DNA of 64,000 bases, taken from the NCBI RefSeq assembly GCF_030867095.1, contig NC_081828.1, positions 2,557,001 to 2,621,000 on the forward strand. Direction: 5' to 3'. Position 1 is the stretch's first letter. The number at the start of each line of letters is the position of its first letter. This document shows, piece by piece, positions 43,481-55,200 of the stretch. Below the pieces are notes generated by a model that had not been told where the DNA came from, made no database searches, and worked only from the letters and a program-made list of their open reading frames with translations. The translations under genes and the position numbers were made by a program. The DNA comes from Alligator mississippiensis (taxonomy: Eukaryota > Chordata > Crocodylia > Alligatoridae).

Positions 43481-46400
43481 CTGGAAAGACAAGCAAGCAG
43501 TGTTCAGCACAGACTTCTGGAAGTAGCTCACAGAACTGGTTTTAGAAGATGGAGTGAGCTGGCAATTCAGAAACTCTTTATATGAACACACAGGTTGTAA
43601 TACTTTGAAGTTGCAGTCGGCGCATTAATCTTCTGTACTAGTTACTGGTTCTGCTCTACCCATGTTGATACCCAGACCATCAAAGAACACCCTAGACAGC
43701 CAAAATTTAGGTTGTTCATTCAACTTTAGTCTTGACAATTCCTGTTTGAGTGCTTTTATAGTCACCTGTTAACAGAGGAATACTGGCCGACTGAGATGTT
43801 GTCTACACTAAGCTACTTTTGAAGCCAGATCGGCATCTTGTGTATTCCTTGCACTTCCACACCTGCACAGTTTCTAGCAGCTCCCCTATGGCCGTGGGGT
43901 TGGTGCACCGACTAGTTCTAGTCGCAGAGCACTAGGGGTTTTCAGGAAGTCCTGGCTATTGGGTTTTTCTTCCCATTGGCTATAATAGTTCCACTTCTAT
44001 AGAAAGAAGAGGCTATTTTTAGGTACCCTTCAGAAAAAAAACAAAACAAAAACAAACAAACAAAAAAAAAAAACCACAAAAAAAACCCGAAAAACCTCGA
44101 GGGACCTCTCACCTTCTCCATGTTTATCTGTAAACTGGAACGCTTGAACTAATCTGAGAGTTTCATCGACTGAGCGGCCAACAGGGAGATCATTGATGGT
44201 GATCTGACGCAATATTCCCTTATCATCAACGATAAACAGACCTCTGCAGAAAGAAGATAAGTTTAGAGACATTAAAGCCAGTTCGGGACATGCTTTTGAA
44301 AGACCTCTCGCTGCACTTCCAGAGGATTTCACAAGCTATGTAGCATCAGATCTGTAAAGAAACTGCATTTGTTTTTGGCACGTATAGTCAAAGAGATGGA
44401 AGACTAGACGAGCTAATTGCTACATAAATTAGACCTAGGAGGCATGCATATCACTTGTCTTGCTACAGCTTCATTGTGGTTTACTCCCGCATGCTATACT
44501 GAATGAAAAAACTAACTCAAGTCGAGCAGTGGTTTTCAAACTGGAGCGCAAATACCCCGGGGCTATGTGGCACTTTGTCAAGGAAGGGATGCAGGCATAA
44601 AATTTAATGGCAGAGGAGCTTCTGATTAGTTGAAGCAAGGTGAGTAATGGCGTTGTTGCACGCCGACAGTGTGAACACTGCCCGAGAAGTGAATGTGCAG
44701 GGACATGTCAAGGGCAGGGGGTACAAACAACAATAAAATAATTTTGCTAGTAGAGGAATACTTAGCCAAGAAAAACCCTCCAAAAAACCCACAAAACACC
44801 CCCACCAGCACTGAAGTCAAAGGATGGAAACTATCATTATGGCACCCAGTAACAACATGGGTTAGGCAAGGTACTGGTACTTCCATTGAAGCCAAATATT
44901 TTTAGAAGAACCACGTGATCTTTCCAACACGTGCACATCTACTTACTAAAAGCATTGGTTTAAGACTACAGAACAGTTTAGCAAGCAAGTTAGTTAAAGT
45001 GAACAGTGTTCATTTGACAGATTTCTTTCCAAGTACATGAAGTCCCAAGTGGAGTAATATAAAATGCCAAAATGACTCAACACACGCTGTTTGACATCTC
45101 ATGGAAGGGTACTGTGGCCAGCAGCCTTACCTGTAAGCAATGCCTTCATCTTCTTTTAGTACGCCATACTCTTTAGCAATGGTGCGTTTTGTATCAGAAA
45201 CGAGCGGGATTTTCATGCTGCCCAGTCCACCCTGTTTCTTAGGAGTGTTGACCCTGCGATGGAAAGGCAACAGATCAGGAACAGGAACATACCAGTTGGG
45301 TATCCAAACCACGGCATGCTGTTGATCGGTCATGGGTGGGCAATTATTTTGGGTGGAGGGCCACTTACCGAGTTTTGACAAGCCATCAAGGGCTGCATGA
45401 CAGGCAGCCAGGGGCAGATTAATATTAATTTCCTAAATTTTTTAGGGGCCCCGTGGGCCACAGCCAGGCTGTATTTTGCCCACCCCCAGTCTATGTAGTG
45501 ATTATTACTACTAACATTGTGTGTGTTGGGAAAAAGTAATCCAACATACTGATGCACTACCCAAGAGGCATATAAATTGATAAGATGCATTTCATTGGGA
45601 TCATTTCCACTGGCCAGCCTCAGTTAAGCTTTGAATATAGCAGAAGAGGTAAAATTTAAATTGTGAGCTTTATATTGCTCTCCAGAGAAGACTAGCGTAA
45701 GCTACAGGAAGGATAAAGAAAAGAAGATGCCCAAGACGACACCTGCTCAAGTCTTCCAGCCAGAAGAGCCTTGTATCGGACCTGAAGTAACAATACTGAT
45801 GCTTACCATGCAAGGTGGCAGAAATGAGAGTCCACAGAAGCTCCAATGACTTCACAGTTGATTTTCTTAAACTCATCAGACCTGTCACTGTATGCAATAA
45901 TCTCAGTTGGACAAACAAAGGTGAAGTCCAGCGGATAGAAGAAGAACACAACGTATTTTCCTAGAGGAGAAAAAAGTCAAAAGTTGTTCTCTAGGCAAGT
46001 TGTAGTTCCTTAGTTAAGATGCCCTGAGTGTGAAGTAAGTGGTAAAATGATGAAAAACCAACCCAACCCTTTAAGAACCATGTGCCCAAATAGATCTAAG
46101 AAGATCCAAGTTGAGCAGGTAGGTGCCACTGACCTTTAGTGCTGCCGTAAGTCCAGAAAACCCAAGTCCTGCCAGTTGGCACTTACAAGGCTGCCTGTGT
46201 GCCAGCATGCAGGTTCAGAGCTGCTCAGAGCAGTAGCTCACACTAGGGCCCCAAAGCAAGCTCTCAGCACTGGAAGAGGAAAGGCCTGCATGGGACCAGA
46301 CTCTGTAGTTACATCCAGAACATAACCAAAACTTGCTGCCTGCAGGTTTCTATAGCAAGGCAGCTTAATGCAAGCCACCAAGAGAGACACAGGCTGTCCA

Positions 46401-48813
46401 CATGCAAGAGCCATCAGTTGAAACAGTCTTGGTTTCCCCAAGAAGATATTGGCTATCCTGGCCCTCAGGCAAAGGTTTAGTGTCCTGGAGTAGAGGAGGT
46501 GCCTCTGCTCAGCACCTTCACATAACAGATCCACCAAGAACCTAATCCCATTGCCCCTTTCTCTGGTCTGCTCAATATTTCTCTCCTGACTAGCTCAGAT
46601 GGCTCCCAGTTGACCAGTCTGGCTCCTAAGTTTCCTTCCTTAGGCATATAATGATGTGCTGTATGGGAAGCCTGAAGCCAAGGGCTGAAGAGTCCACTGG
46701 GCAGGCTAGCAATGCTTAAAAACCTCCATAAGTCTGACCAAGGCCCTTCCCCTCTCAGCCATTGAAGCAGGGTCATCTGCTCTTTTCTCAGCTCAGTCAT
46801 CTGCTGTAAGCTTCACCATATGCATCCAGATAAGATCTTGATTCCCTGGATACTCGAAACCACTGTCCGAGTTAAATTGTACTAGCTGCTGCTCGTGGAA
46901 GTAAACTGGTTCAATTCAATTCATCCCTCCAAGGGGGCTGGCAATGATGACTAAATTTAGAAGCATAGAAAACAAGGTTGGAAGGGATTAATATATAAAA
47001 TAAGCCCAAGTCAGAGATGCAGCAGCTTGCTTCGTTACATTCAGAGCAAGCTGCTGCTTAAAGCTTATGCATCTCTAGAGTTAGTGAATAAGTTGCTAAT
47101 CTACCCTGCCTTCTGCCCAACTTCAAAACTAACACCAAACTACCCCTCTCAGGACCCTTTATACCAACCATCTTCCCCCATAGCATTGTTGGGCCAGCTG
47201 ATGCTCACAAGGTATTAAATAGGCTTCAACTGTTCTTAGCTCAGCAAGACCACGTGCCTAATCATTCCTTCTTGCAGAAGGAAAAAAAAATTGTTTTATA
47301 CTCCTTGCCAAGATAGAAGAAGTTTGTCCGATTATTTTACGCCATCACAATCATGTGACTCGTGGGTAGTGAGCATTGAACTTTTGTAGTAAAACTGCAC
47401 CATTAAGCACTCTTCTATATATATAGATGTACATACTTAGACTCATTCATCATCTCTTAAAGCATAGATATACATCTATGTATTGCTTTAACAGACAATG
47501 AACGAGTCTAAGTGTCGTCAGGGCTGGATTAACACATAGGCAAGCTAGGCACAAGCCTAGGGCCCTGAGCTGCAAGGGGGCCTGGTCCTTTCCTCTGCCG
47601 TAGCAATGCAAATGGCCCCATCTGCCTCTCTTCCCCTCCACTGGCCTTGCCGCCACCCCTGGCAGCAGGTCCAAGCCTTACTCCCCATGGGCGGGAGCAC
47701 CGGGGTTGGGGCAGGGGGCACATCTCGACCAGCCCAAACCCACAAGTTTGTTCACCTAGGGCCCATAAAAGGGTTAATCCAGCCCCGAGTGCATTGTGTA
47801 CAGATTAGTAGGGTTACTGCAGAGATTCAGTTCACCAGTAGGACCATAGTCTAGAGCTATTCCAGTGACTGATTAACCACGTTTTACTGTATGTATTAGT
47901 TAATTGATACATTGTTTCCATGAGCTCTCATGTGCTTAAAAAAAAAAAAAAAAAATGCAGAGATAGGAAACAAAGTACTGCAGTTTTAGGCTTTAGGTTT
48001 CTCCACCTTTTGCAAAGTAGTCACTTTCTCTAGAGTCCTAGAAAGAAGTCTCTTCATTAGCGACCTGGAAGAGTTACAATACTTCCATTGCCAAAAAAAT
48101 AAAGTCACTGGAGACCTGGTTTTGCTCTCCCATGGTGTTTGAGACATTGCATCAGCTCTGCTCTAGGATAATAAGCAACACGAATAAAGTCCACCCTAAA
48201 CTTTAGGGCAAGTTCAGTGCTCATTAACGTTTGAGGTTAATGAGATTTGCTGCAATGAGATGTTGGCTTTGCCTGCTCCCGTGTCAGAAGCGTGCTTCAG
48301 TCTGCACTTGGAACTGTTCACAGCATGAGTGCCTCAACTAAGGCACCGTTTCTCAACCCGGGGGTCACAACCCACACGTGGGTTGCAAGAATATGAAAGG
48401 GTCATGAACAAACTTCAAAAGGAGAAGCCATTTAACATGGAAAAACAACATGGGAAACTGCATTTTCCCTTGCAGATTGGCAGAGCTCCAGCCTGCGAGA
48501 GGCTGCCTGGGGTCCCCCCTGCCCCACACACTGGGGACTGGGCATCAAATGTGGGTCCCAGTACAAAAGAGGGGCGAGAACCACTGAACTAGTTCAATGT
48601 CTCAAGGATCACAGGCAGCTTTGTTTTCAGAAATGCATTTAAAACAGATTTAAGCCAAGCAGAAGAGCCATCCTTATCCCCACTCCCAATCACAATTACA
48701 AATTTACCTTTATAGTCAGAAAGCCTGATGTCTTTGAACTGCCCATCCGGCATTACAGCTGTAGCCTGGAAGTCAGGAGCTGGTTTCCCTATAAATGCGT
48801 TCCCTGAAGACAT
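43395..48813 (-). CDS. PRDX1: PRDX1, peroxiredoxin 1, 199 aa
   Basis: Five coding exons on the minus strand give exactly 199 residues: 48708-48813, 45807-45960, 45131-45253, 44113-44243 and 43395-43480. The product is the cytosolic typical 2-Cys peroxiredoxin, which reduces hydrogen peroxide and is recycled by thioredoxin. Visible landmarks are FTFVCPTE with the peroxidatic Cys52, the GGLG motif, Cys71 and Cys83, and EVCPAGW with the resolving Cys173. The C-terminal motif that is YF in human reads FF here (SKEFFSKQK), so residue 194 is Phe, not Tyr. Length and exon phases otherwise match human. It is transcribed toward MMACHC, and its noncoding first exon lies near 51203-51306. Confidence 0.98.
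44040..44095 (+). repeat. A-rich low-complexity tract
   Basis: A run of A interrupted by C lies just downstream (in gene sense) of a PRDX1 exon boundary, within the last intron. Confidence 0.8.
44113..44243 (-). CDS. PRDX1: PRDX1 coding exon, residues 129-171
   Basis: The acceptor is TTTCTGCAG and the donor is G|GTGAGA. It encodes [20 protein letters not shown] then [20 protein letters not shown]. Confidence 0.97.
44523..44600. mobile_element. hAT-like terminus
   Basis: The sequence 'gcagtggttttcaaactgg' is a common hAT left terminus. The following 'ccccggggctatgtggcact' is repeat-like, but I could not find a matching right end. Confidence 0.4.
45131..45253 (-). CDS. PRDX1: PRDX1 coding exon, residues 88-128
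   Basis: The acceptor is TCCATCGCAG and the donor is AG|GTAAGG. It encodes [20 protein letters not shown] with the GGLG motif linked to sensitivity to overoxidation. Confidence 0.97.
45337..45490. mobile_element. short MITE, member of a pair with 58810
   Basis: The left edge 'ggtgggcaattattttgggt' and the right edge 'tattttgcccacccccagtc' are near complements. The same sequence, reversed, occurs at 58810-58980. It lies in the PRDX1 intron upstream of the 45131-45253 exon. Confidence 0.65.
45807..45960 (-). CDS. PRDX1: PRDX1 coding exon, residues 36-87, peroxidatic Cys52
   Basis: The acceptor is TCTCCTCTAG and the donor is G|GTAAGC. It encodes [20 protein letters not shown] and later [16 protein letters not shown]. 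All residues of the active site (Pro45, Thr49, Cys52) are present, and Arg128 completes it in the next exon. Confidence 0.97.
46958..47010 (-). mobile_element. short CR1 fragment
   Basis: It holds 'agaagcatagaaaacaaggt' and 'tggaagggattaatat', the reverse of a CR1 3' end, degraded, within a PRDX1 intron. Confidence 0.5.
47519..47788. mobile_element. MITE with GGGCTGGATTAAC termini
   Basis: The left end 'cagggctggattaac' and the right end 'gttaatccagccccg' are inverted repeats about 270 bases apart. The inside is noncoding. It is probably a nonautonomous DNA transposon, family not assigned, in a PRDX1 intron. Confidence 0.7.
47939..47956 (+). repeat. poly-A run
   Basis: A run of about 17 A lies in the large PRDX1 intron. 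No SINE body is recognisable next to it. Confidence 0.7.
48344..48586. mobile_element. hAT-type MITE, same family as 9356
   Basis: The left terminus 'caccgtttctcaacccgg' and right terminus 'gcgagaaccactg' are imperfect inverted repeats. The internal blocks 'aagaatatgaaagggtcatg', 'cattttcccttgcagattgg' and 'gtgggtcccagtacaaaag' are shared with the copy at 9356-9630. It lies in the PRDX1 intron after the ATG exon. Confidence 0.75.
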
Positions 48814-48824
48814 CTTGATAGGAG
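48708..48824 (-). CDS. PRDX1: PRDX1 first coding exon, residues 1-35
   Basis: The acceptor is CCATTTTAG, followed by 11 bases of 5' UTR and ATG at 48813. It reads [20 protein letters not shown] then [15 protein letters not shown], a typical PRDX1 start. The donor is G|GTAAAT. Confidence 0.97.
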
Positions 48825-50640
48825 CTAAAATGGAGACACAAACATAACTTGGACACATCTTCCCCTTAAGTGTCTAAAGGGAGTCAGAGTCATGATTTTG
48901 GTCATCTCTTAGCAGTTCCTACTAAGCACAAAATACTGGTGGTTTAGTTTGCTACAGCTTTTCTTAAAGAAAAAGCTTGGACATCAAAAGGCTCAGCCGA
49001 CATGACAAGTAGCAAACTGCTCCCTCCAGTTTCCTTTATTTCATACTTTGTACAGAAGCACGGAAGAAGTGCAGCCCACGCAGCTATACAGAGATGCTTG
49101 TGAAAGCAAGTCATGCATTCCCCCTTCACTCAAGTAGTCTCGGGGGAAGTCTTCCCTATCGAGGGCACAGAAACATTAGTGTTTGAACTTCGGCGGGGTG
49201 CAAGTTATCTGGAGTCCTAACACAAGTGCACGAGCAGAAAGAGCTAGCCATCTGCTCTTCCACCAACAACAGTGCAATTCCCACATTCACCGTGTCAGCA
49301 TAACGGACCCTGATCCTATCCGCACGCTGCGTCACAAGGAAGTTTCTCTGTTCCACGTTTCCTGATAAGCAGTTCAAGACCTTGACCGCTGGCTCCATTG
49401 TCCTATTGATTTGAAGCACATAAATAACACTTGCTAGGCTTAGGAAGAGCAAGTCTTACATTAGCTAGTCCAGTTTGAGGGATACCAACTTCCATGGGAT
49501 GTTAGCAAAAGCAGAGACTTGACACTACTATGCAATGCAGCAAAGGCATCCTGCTCTAAAATATCCAAGTATGAACATGTGCTATCCTGGTAAGCGCGTA
49601 CCAGCTTCACCAAACTGTTTAATGTCATTGCAGAGCCATAGTAAGAAACCTATCAAATGCATTATCAATGAGGCAAAACTAAGGGTAAAGAGAAACTTGT
49701 GTGTAAGAATAGAGAACTTTTCTTAGTCCAAGGAAAACTGGAAGTTTTAATTCTTTAAAAGTGTCTTCCTTTTATTTCAGAAGTATTTCATACTTATTTT
49801 GGCCTGGGTAAATAATTGCCTTCGAAGAGGCTGAACCACCCGGTCAAGAGGTTCAATGGTTGGGCCTCCACACACAACAGCCTAGAAGCAGGTTTTGTAT
49901 CCAGGGATACAGCTCTGCGTGGATTTAAGAGCAAAGACTCCAGGCCTCTTAATTTCAGAGACAAGCAAAATCTAAAAACTTCATTAACATATTCCTCCAG
50001 GAAAGCGGAAGATTTTATACTGGGCGTTAGGAACTGCCGCACTTGAGACTGTAACGAGGAAACTTGGTTACCATTCCCCACTACATTTGCTTGCTCCATA
50101 ACATCCACCACCTTCCCATATTAAAATTATTTTTAAAAACAAACAGGTAAAACCACAGCATTTCCTGACCAGATGGGTGTGCAGACATCTCAGGATTTTT
50201 TTAGTTATACTTCCTCTTGCAGTACTTAAAAAAACAAAAAGTGCAGATGGGCACGGTCTCTAGTTCTGCCAGTTCTTTAAAAGCTGCAACTCCAGTAGTT
50301 CAGTTTAATCCTCCCCCCATCCAGCAAATCTCTTAATTAGACAAGAGGTTTCTCAACCATCATTTAACCCCAGGTGACTAGGTGGGTCCCACGGCACGGC
50401 CACAACTTCACCAAAGAACGAAGGGCATTTCATAACCCCCAGGAAGGCATGTGCCCACCGTCCTCCAGAGCCAGCGGGCCTGCCAGCTGCCAACCCCACC
50501 CTGCAACCGGGCTGCTTCTTCCACACGTTCAGCTCCATCCCTGCCAGAGCCCCGGGCTGAAGTGTTAGGATTAAACATCACCTGGGCTAACAGTTTGCCC
50601 GGCCTGGAAACCAGTGTCGTGAGCGCCAAGCCTTGCAAAA

Positions 50641-50815
50641 TCGTAAGGCAAGGAGGACTGGAAGGGAGGTCACATCTAGCCCACCCCGCTGCTCACAAGC
50701 AGGGCCATCCCCAGCTGCGTCATCCCAGCCAGGGCTTTAGGTCTTAAACTCCCGGGACGGAGATGCCGCCATCTCTCCGGGCGGTCATTTAGTGCGACGG
50801 CCCCAACAACAATGT
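50641..50815 (-). mobile_element. CR1 3' end in PRDX1 intron 1
   Basis: It runs from 'atcgtaaggcaaggaggact' through 'ggaagggaggtcacatctag' to 'gggacggagatgccgccatc', a reversed CR1 tail of the same subfamily as 7365 and 23062. Confidence 0.82.
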
Positions 50816-51202
50816 ACCTCCTGGCATACAAGTGTGAGCGTGAAGACTCTCCCAGCAGACTCGCTGCCTTCTTCGGGAGAAAGGTTTCCCAACATCCAGC
50901 CCACACGCCCGCCTCTCTGCAGCCCGTTCTCCGGCGCAGGGAGGAGAGGAGAGGCCGTGGGGATGCCCCCCTTCCCCCGCGCTCGTCTCCTCGCTGCAGG
51001 AGCGGGATGCTCTTCTCCGGGCCGGGGCCCCAGGACCAGGGAGGGAGGGAGGGAAGGGGGGGCTGGGTCAGGCTGGAGGCAAAGCATCGCGGCCCGCACG
51101 CGAAGCCGGGCCTTTTCCCCCGTTGTTAAAGGCCCGGCTTTGCACAGGAGACAAACGCAGAGCTGCCCGGATCAGCACCGCCCGCAGCGGGGCTGCACTC
51201 AC

Positions 51203-51306
51203 CGGCGGGCGGACAGACGAACGGAGCGGAGCGATGCAGTGCGGCGCAGCACGGAACGATGCAGTGCGGAGCGGTACGTCGCAGCACGGAGCGCAGCAGG
51301 CAGCGG
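51203..51306 (-). other. PRDX1: PRDX1 noncoding exon 1 (predicted)
   Basis: On the minus strand a TATAAA at 51335-51330 predicts a start near 51306. The first strong donor after it is CCG|GTGAGT at 51202-51198. The exon would be about 100 bases, noncoding, and would join the acceptor at 48824. Its sequence shows two near-copies of 'cgatgcagtgcgg' and 'cgcagcacgga' blocks. Confidence 0.65.
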
Positions 51307-51329
51307 GGCGGAGCGGGGAGGGCTCCGTC

Positions 51330-51335
51330 TTTATA
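51330..51335 (-). promoter_or_regulatory. PRDX1: TATA box of PRDX1
   Basis: TTTATA on the plus strand is TATAAA on the minus strand. It is the only TATA-like word in this GC-rich island and sits at the right distance from the predicted first exon. Confidence 0.6.
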
Positions 51336-51357
51336 TCGCCCGGCTCTCGCGAGCGGC

Positions 51358-51427
51358 GCGGGGCGAGGCGGGGCGGGGCGGGTCCTGCCCTTCCCACGCG
51401 CCGTGCCCCCGCCCCGCCTCGCCCCGC
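51358..51427. promoter_or_regulatory. PRDX1: perfect 21-bp GC-rich inverted repeat with GC boxes in the PRDX1 promoter
   Basis: The left arm 51358-51378 and right arm 51407-51427 are exact complements separated by 28 bases. Each arm holds several GGGGCGGGG-like Sp1 boxes and could form a G-quadruplex on one strand. The element lies just upstream of the TATA box in gene sense. Confidence 0.75.
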
Positions 51428-51479
51428 CCATCACTCTGCAGCGGGACACCCCGCCGCGCCCCCGGCCGGGCGTGTGTGC

Positions 51480-51840
51480 GCTCGTGTGATACGTGTGTGA
51501 ATCGCGTGTGCATACAGTTTCATGGTTCATATATGTATTGTGTGTGTACATATAGATGTGCGTGCATGCGTGTCTGCATTGTGTGTGCATATAGATGTGT
51601 GCGTGCATGTATTGTGTGTACATATGTGTGTGTATCGTGTGTGTGATATATGTGCATTATTATATATGTGTGTGTGTATTGTGTATGCGTGTCAATTATG
51701 TGTGTGCACGTGTGTGTACGTGTGTGCATGTATTGTGTGTGTGCATGTGAATTGTGTGTACATGTGTGTGCATGTATGTGTACGTGTGTGTATTATGTGT
51801 GTATGTGTTGTATATGTGTGTGTGTAAGTATGTGTATCTA
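51480..51840 (+). repeat. TG-rich tract
   Basis: About 360 bases of alternating TG with GCATGT and TACGTG interruptions. The purine-pyrimidine alternation is typical of Z-DNA-forming sequence. It starts some 150 bases upstream of the PRDX1 TATA box. Confidence 0.92.
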
Positions 51841-51906
51841 CCCACCAACACCCCCAAAACATGGTTATATACACTTACCGTGTTTTACTAAATATGTATA
51901 TATTTA

Positions 51907-51975
51907 CCAACACCCCCAAACCATGGTAATATATGTATACCATATATGTATGTTACCATGGTTTGGGGGTGTTGG
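51907..51975. repeat. perfect 23-bp inverted repeat (hairpin)
   Basis: The left arm 51907-51929 and right arm 51953-51975 are exact complements of a C-rich word containing 'ccaacacccccaaaccatgg', with a 23-base AT-rich loop. Related copies of the word occur at 51844 and 52095, so the word recurs four times in 280 bases. Confidence 0.92.

Positions 51976-52029
<54 letters not shown>
51976..52029 (+). repeat. (CTAT)n microsatellite
   Basis: About 13 uninterrupted CTAT units directly abut the right arm of the hairpin. Confidence 0.95.
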
Positions 52030-52031
<2 letters not shown>

Positions 52032-52102
52032 TATGTATTTATTCCTTTATTCACTATGTTTTACCAAACATGTATGTTTGCACAGTCTGGATTACCATGT
52101 CG

Positions 52103-52207
52103 AGGGGGTGTTGGCAGTAGCCGCGTTGGTCTAGGAACATAGGCAGACAAGGTTCTCCGTCTCATAAAAGATATCACATTTACCCAAATAACCTTGTCTG
52201 CCTACAT
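52103..52207. repeat. 'GTTGGTCT' family repeat fragment
   Basis: It contains 'ggcagtagccgcgttggtct' and 'cataaaagatatcacattta'. An internal inverted pair, 'taggcagacaaggtt' and 'aaccttgtctgccta', lies about 40 bases apart. Confidence 0.7.
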
Positions 52208-55200
52208 CTATTTTTATACATGACTATATCAAAATATATGCATACATTTATACACGTGCACACATGTATACGAGCAAAACCCTTTCACCCTGCTAGCAAC
52301 GTTAGAAGGCAAACGTAAGCCGTACTCTGTTTCTTGCCTCTGCTCTCACGAATTCGGCTCCAGCGGTCGGCGCAAGGCGAGTCATGTGATGCAGGGTTAA
52401 AATTAAACAATGAAGGCGATCTCTGAGCTTTGACTTGGCTGCCTAGCAGAGAATATTGAAATACTTTGGCTGCTTTATAGGACACGGAGGAGCTGTCGGG
52501 ACTAATGATCCAACTTCTGAAACTTTCATGAGAGTTATGCAAAGGTCTTTTTTTGTGGTGCGGTTTAGGCACAGCATTGAGTGGAGCGAGAAAATACTTG
52601 GAGGCAATCTCAGCAGTTGTAAGACTGGCTTTAATGGGAGTTGGCAATGCCTGTTTATTTCTGGGCTGCACTGCCATTTACTTACCATGTATTAAAACAT
52701 TAATATTTTGCCACGTAAAGGAAGCCATCAAAAGGCATCATTTTTAAACGTCAATCAATATTGGAAGACGATAAAAGTAGATTGTACTGGAACCTCCAAA
52801 TTGCCGTATATTGCAAATATTTCAGAACCTGCACAGCCAAAGGATTTCTGTAGTCCTTACCATTAAGATTCAGACTCATTTATCTGTAAATAGCAAATAT
52901 TTTGGTCATTTTACTGACAGCCATAGGGGCACAGCCAGGGTTCAAATTATACTTTGACTCTGGGGGGGTCTGCAAAAAAAATTGGGCTGCCCATTATGAT
53001 GCCCTAATAAAACTGAAGACTCCCCAAGTTTTGATTTTAAAATCTTACCGGGGGGGGGGGTCTTGTCTTTTATGGGGGGCTCAGCCCTCCTTCCCCCAAA
53101 CTCCCCTGTAAATCGAACCCTGGGCACGGCCATGTGTATAACGTGCCCCTGAGTCTCTGCGTATGAGGGACTGGACAAAGACGGTTGTCTGAAGAAGGAA
53201 AATTGTTTGAAAGTTAGTATTTTCTTTAAACGGTGAGCATCTGCCCTGAATTATTGCACATTTCGGCCTCTTTCATGATTATCTGTCATGCAGGAGTTGA
53301 ACGTGGTGTACAAATACAATATGTATGTCTGGCAACACTGCCGTCTGCCTGCGTGAGCCGCTACGATTCTCGCTGTTGCGTGGTGTTCTTGTGCACCGAT
53401 GAACACTCGTTCCGATCGGTTTTAGCGAGGACTGTCTTTTGGTACTGAGTTTATTTTTCTAAATGTTAAAAACAAAATGCACTCGCTTGCACGCCGCCTC
53501 TGAAGTGCTTTAGGATCCTGGAGGCTGCAGCGCGCAGTAGAAACCTCCTGAAAACATAGGCCAGGGAAATGTGTCTAGGTTAGCACGTGGCAAGCCAGGC
53601 AGTCTCAACGGTGGCGAAAGAATTGCTGACACACGATGCAACTCTTAGCAGTGTAGCTGCACCCTAACATGGATCAACCCCCCTTGCACAAATCAGGAGC
53701 AATTTTCTCGGGCTACTTCTCTTCTGTGCACTTCCAAGCGCGGGGTCTACTCATTTGTGTGGAGCTGCCACAGTGCAATTTGCCCTCGTTTGCTCTGAGC
53801 GTTGCCTTTCCGTTCACACCTCTGTGTCCTCAGGTTGTGTGTGGTATTCTGTCGTTTCCTTCTAAGCCGGTCTCTTCATCATCTGCTTCGGGGGTTTGCG
53901 GTTTGCTTGTTTTTGGGTAAGGAACCAGTGCTGCATTGTCAGTGGCTGCTATTTCCAGATAAAGGAGCGTGCTTCTCCAGCGATCTGGTTACCTCACTGT
54001 TAGGTGGGGGCATGTCATTGCTACGACAAGCTGAAGCCTGTTCTGAGCTCCTTGAGGCAGCAGAGTGAGCTTACTTGCTGGCACGGAGGAGATGGCTGGT
54101 ACCGCTGTGATTGAGAAGAATAGGAATCTGTGGGCTTTACACCAATACACACAAAATTAAGCCCAAAAGTTATTGCTAGGGATCCCAATTATTATTTAGT
54201 GGTTTTAGCTACCAGAGTCCCTAGTCAGGAATGGGCCTTTTGTACCAGGTAGTACAGAGATACAAAGATACAGTCCCTTTCCCAAAGACATCACGTTTAA
54301 ATCTAAGGGTCCAATTATTTGTTAAAGAAGAGCAAAATCCTGGCTTGGCTATAGACATCTCAGGGCTCTGCTGGTGAAAGTCTTCCAAGCTGTACGGTTC
54401 TCAGGCCTGTAGATGTGCCTATTCAATTGATGCGCTCAAGAGCGAATTGAGCCATTTAGGCCTACTAAGATGGGCTTTGTGAATGAGAAGTAGAAGCTCT
54501 GGAATTCAGTGTAAAAACAGGTGAAATCACGGGTTTTGAACACACATTTGCTTTTCCTTCTTTAATTGAAGTGATCGTCGTGTTTTCAGATCAAAACATA
54601 CGGCCTTTCCTTTTCTTTATCCATGCGCTCTCAATGTTACGTTTTTATCATCATCGTATGGGTCATGACAGTCTTTTGATGACAAAAATGTGCCGTCTTC
54701 TGACAAAAAAGGATATAATTATTTCCTTTTTGTTCCATATTGAATAGTGTTCTAATTGTCACATTTTTTATTTATTTTGACATGTTCAAGTATCCTCTAC
54801 TGTACTATACTATACTATACTATACTATACTATACTATACTATACTATACTATAGTGTCCAATAGCAATTTTCTTGGCAATAACTGTCCATAGTTACTGT
54901 TTCCAGGAGGACAGGCACTTTGCTTATCTCCTTTTCTTCCACTTCACTCTTTCCTCCCCTGCCCTCAACATTATTTTATCTTTTCTTTCCATTCTTTTTT
55001 TTCCTTTGCACTATCTTGCTGCTGCTTTTTCAGTCCTGTAGCTATAGGAAGCTCCATGGAAAAGTGCTCCTATATGAGTAGCCAGTGGGGTTAACCTTGA
55101 GACTCTACTAGGTTTGCATCAATTTGCAACGAAGAAAGAAACGGGTGGAACGACCCCACCACGCACTTCCAGGCCTGGTACAGTGAGGAATTTGTTGGCA

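Noticed and set aside
48589-48858. 89-aa PRDX1-like frame that continues [16 protein letters not shown] past residue 35
   Set aside because: After the Lys-Gly codon the frame reads into the intron; the GTAAAT donor and the exon at 45807 give the conserved protein.
50792-51646. 284-aa plus-strand open frame over the PRDX1 promoter
   Set aside because: It runs antisense through PRDX1 exon 1, the GC-rich promoter and then the TG tract, with composition-driven residues and no motif.
51480-51840. Open frames rich in Cys and Val (VCVHVCVRVC) on plus and His/Thr on minus
   Set aside because: They come from the TG-rich tract; alternating TG/CA always reads as Cys-Val or His-Thr.
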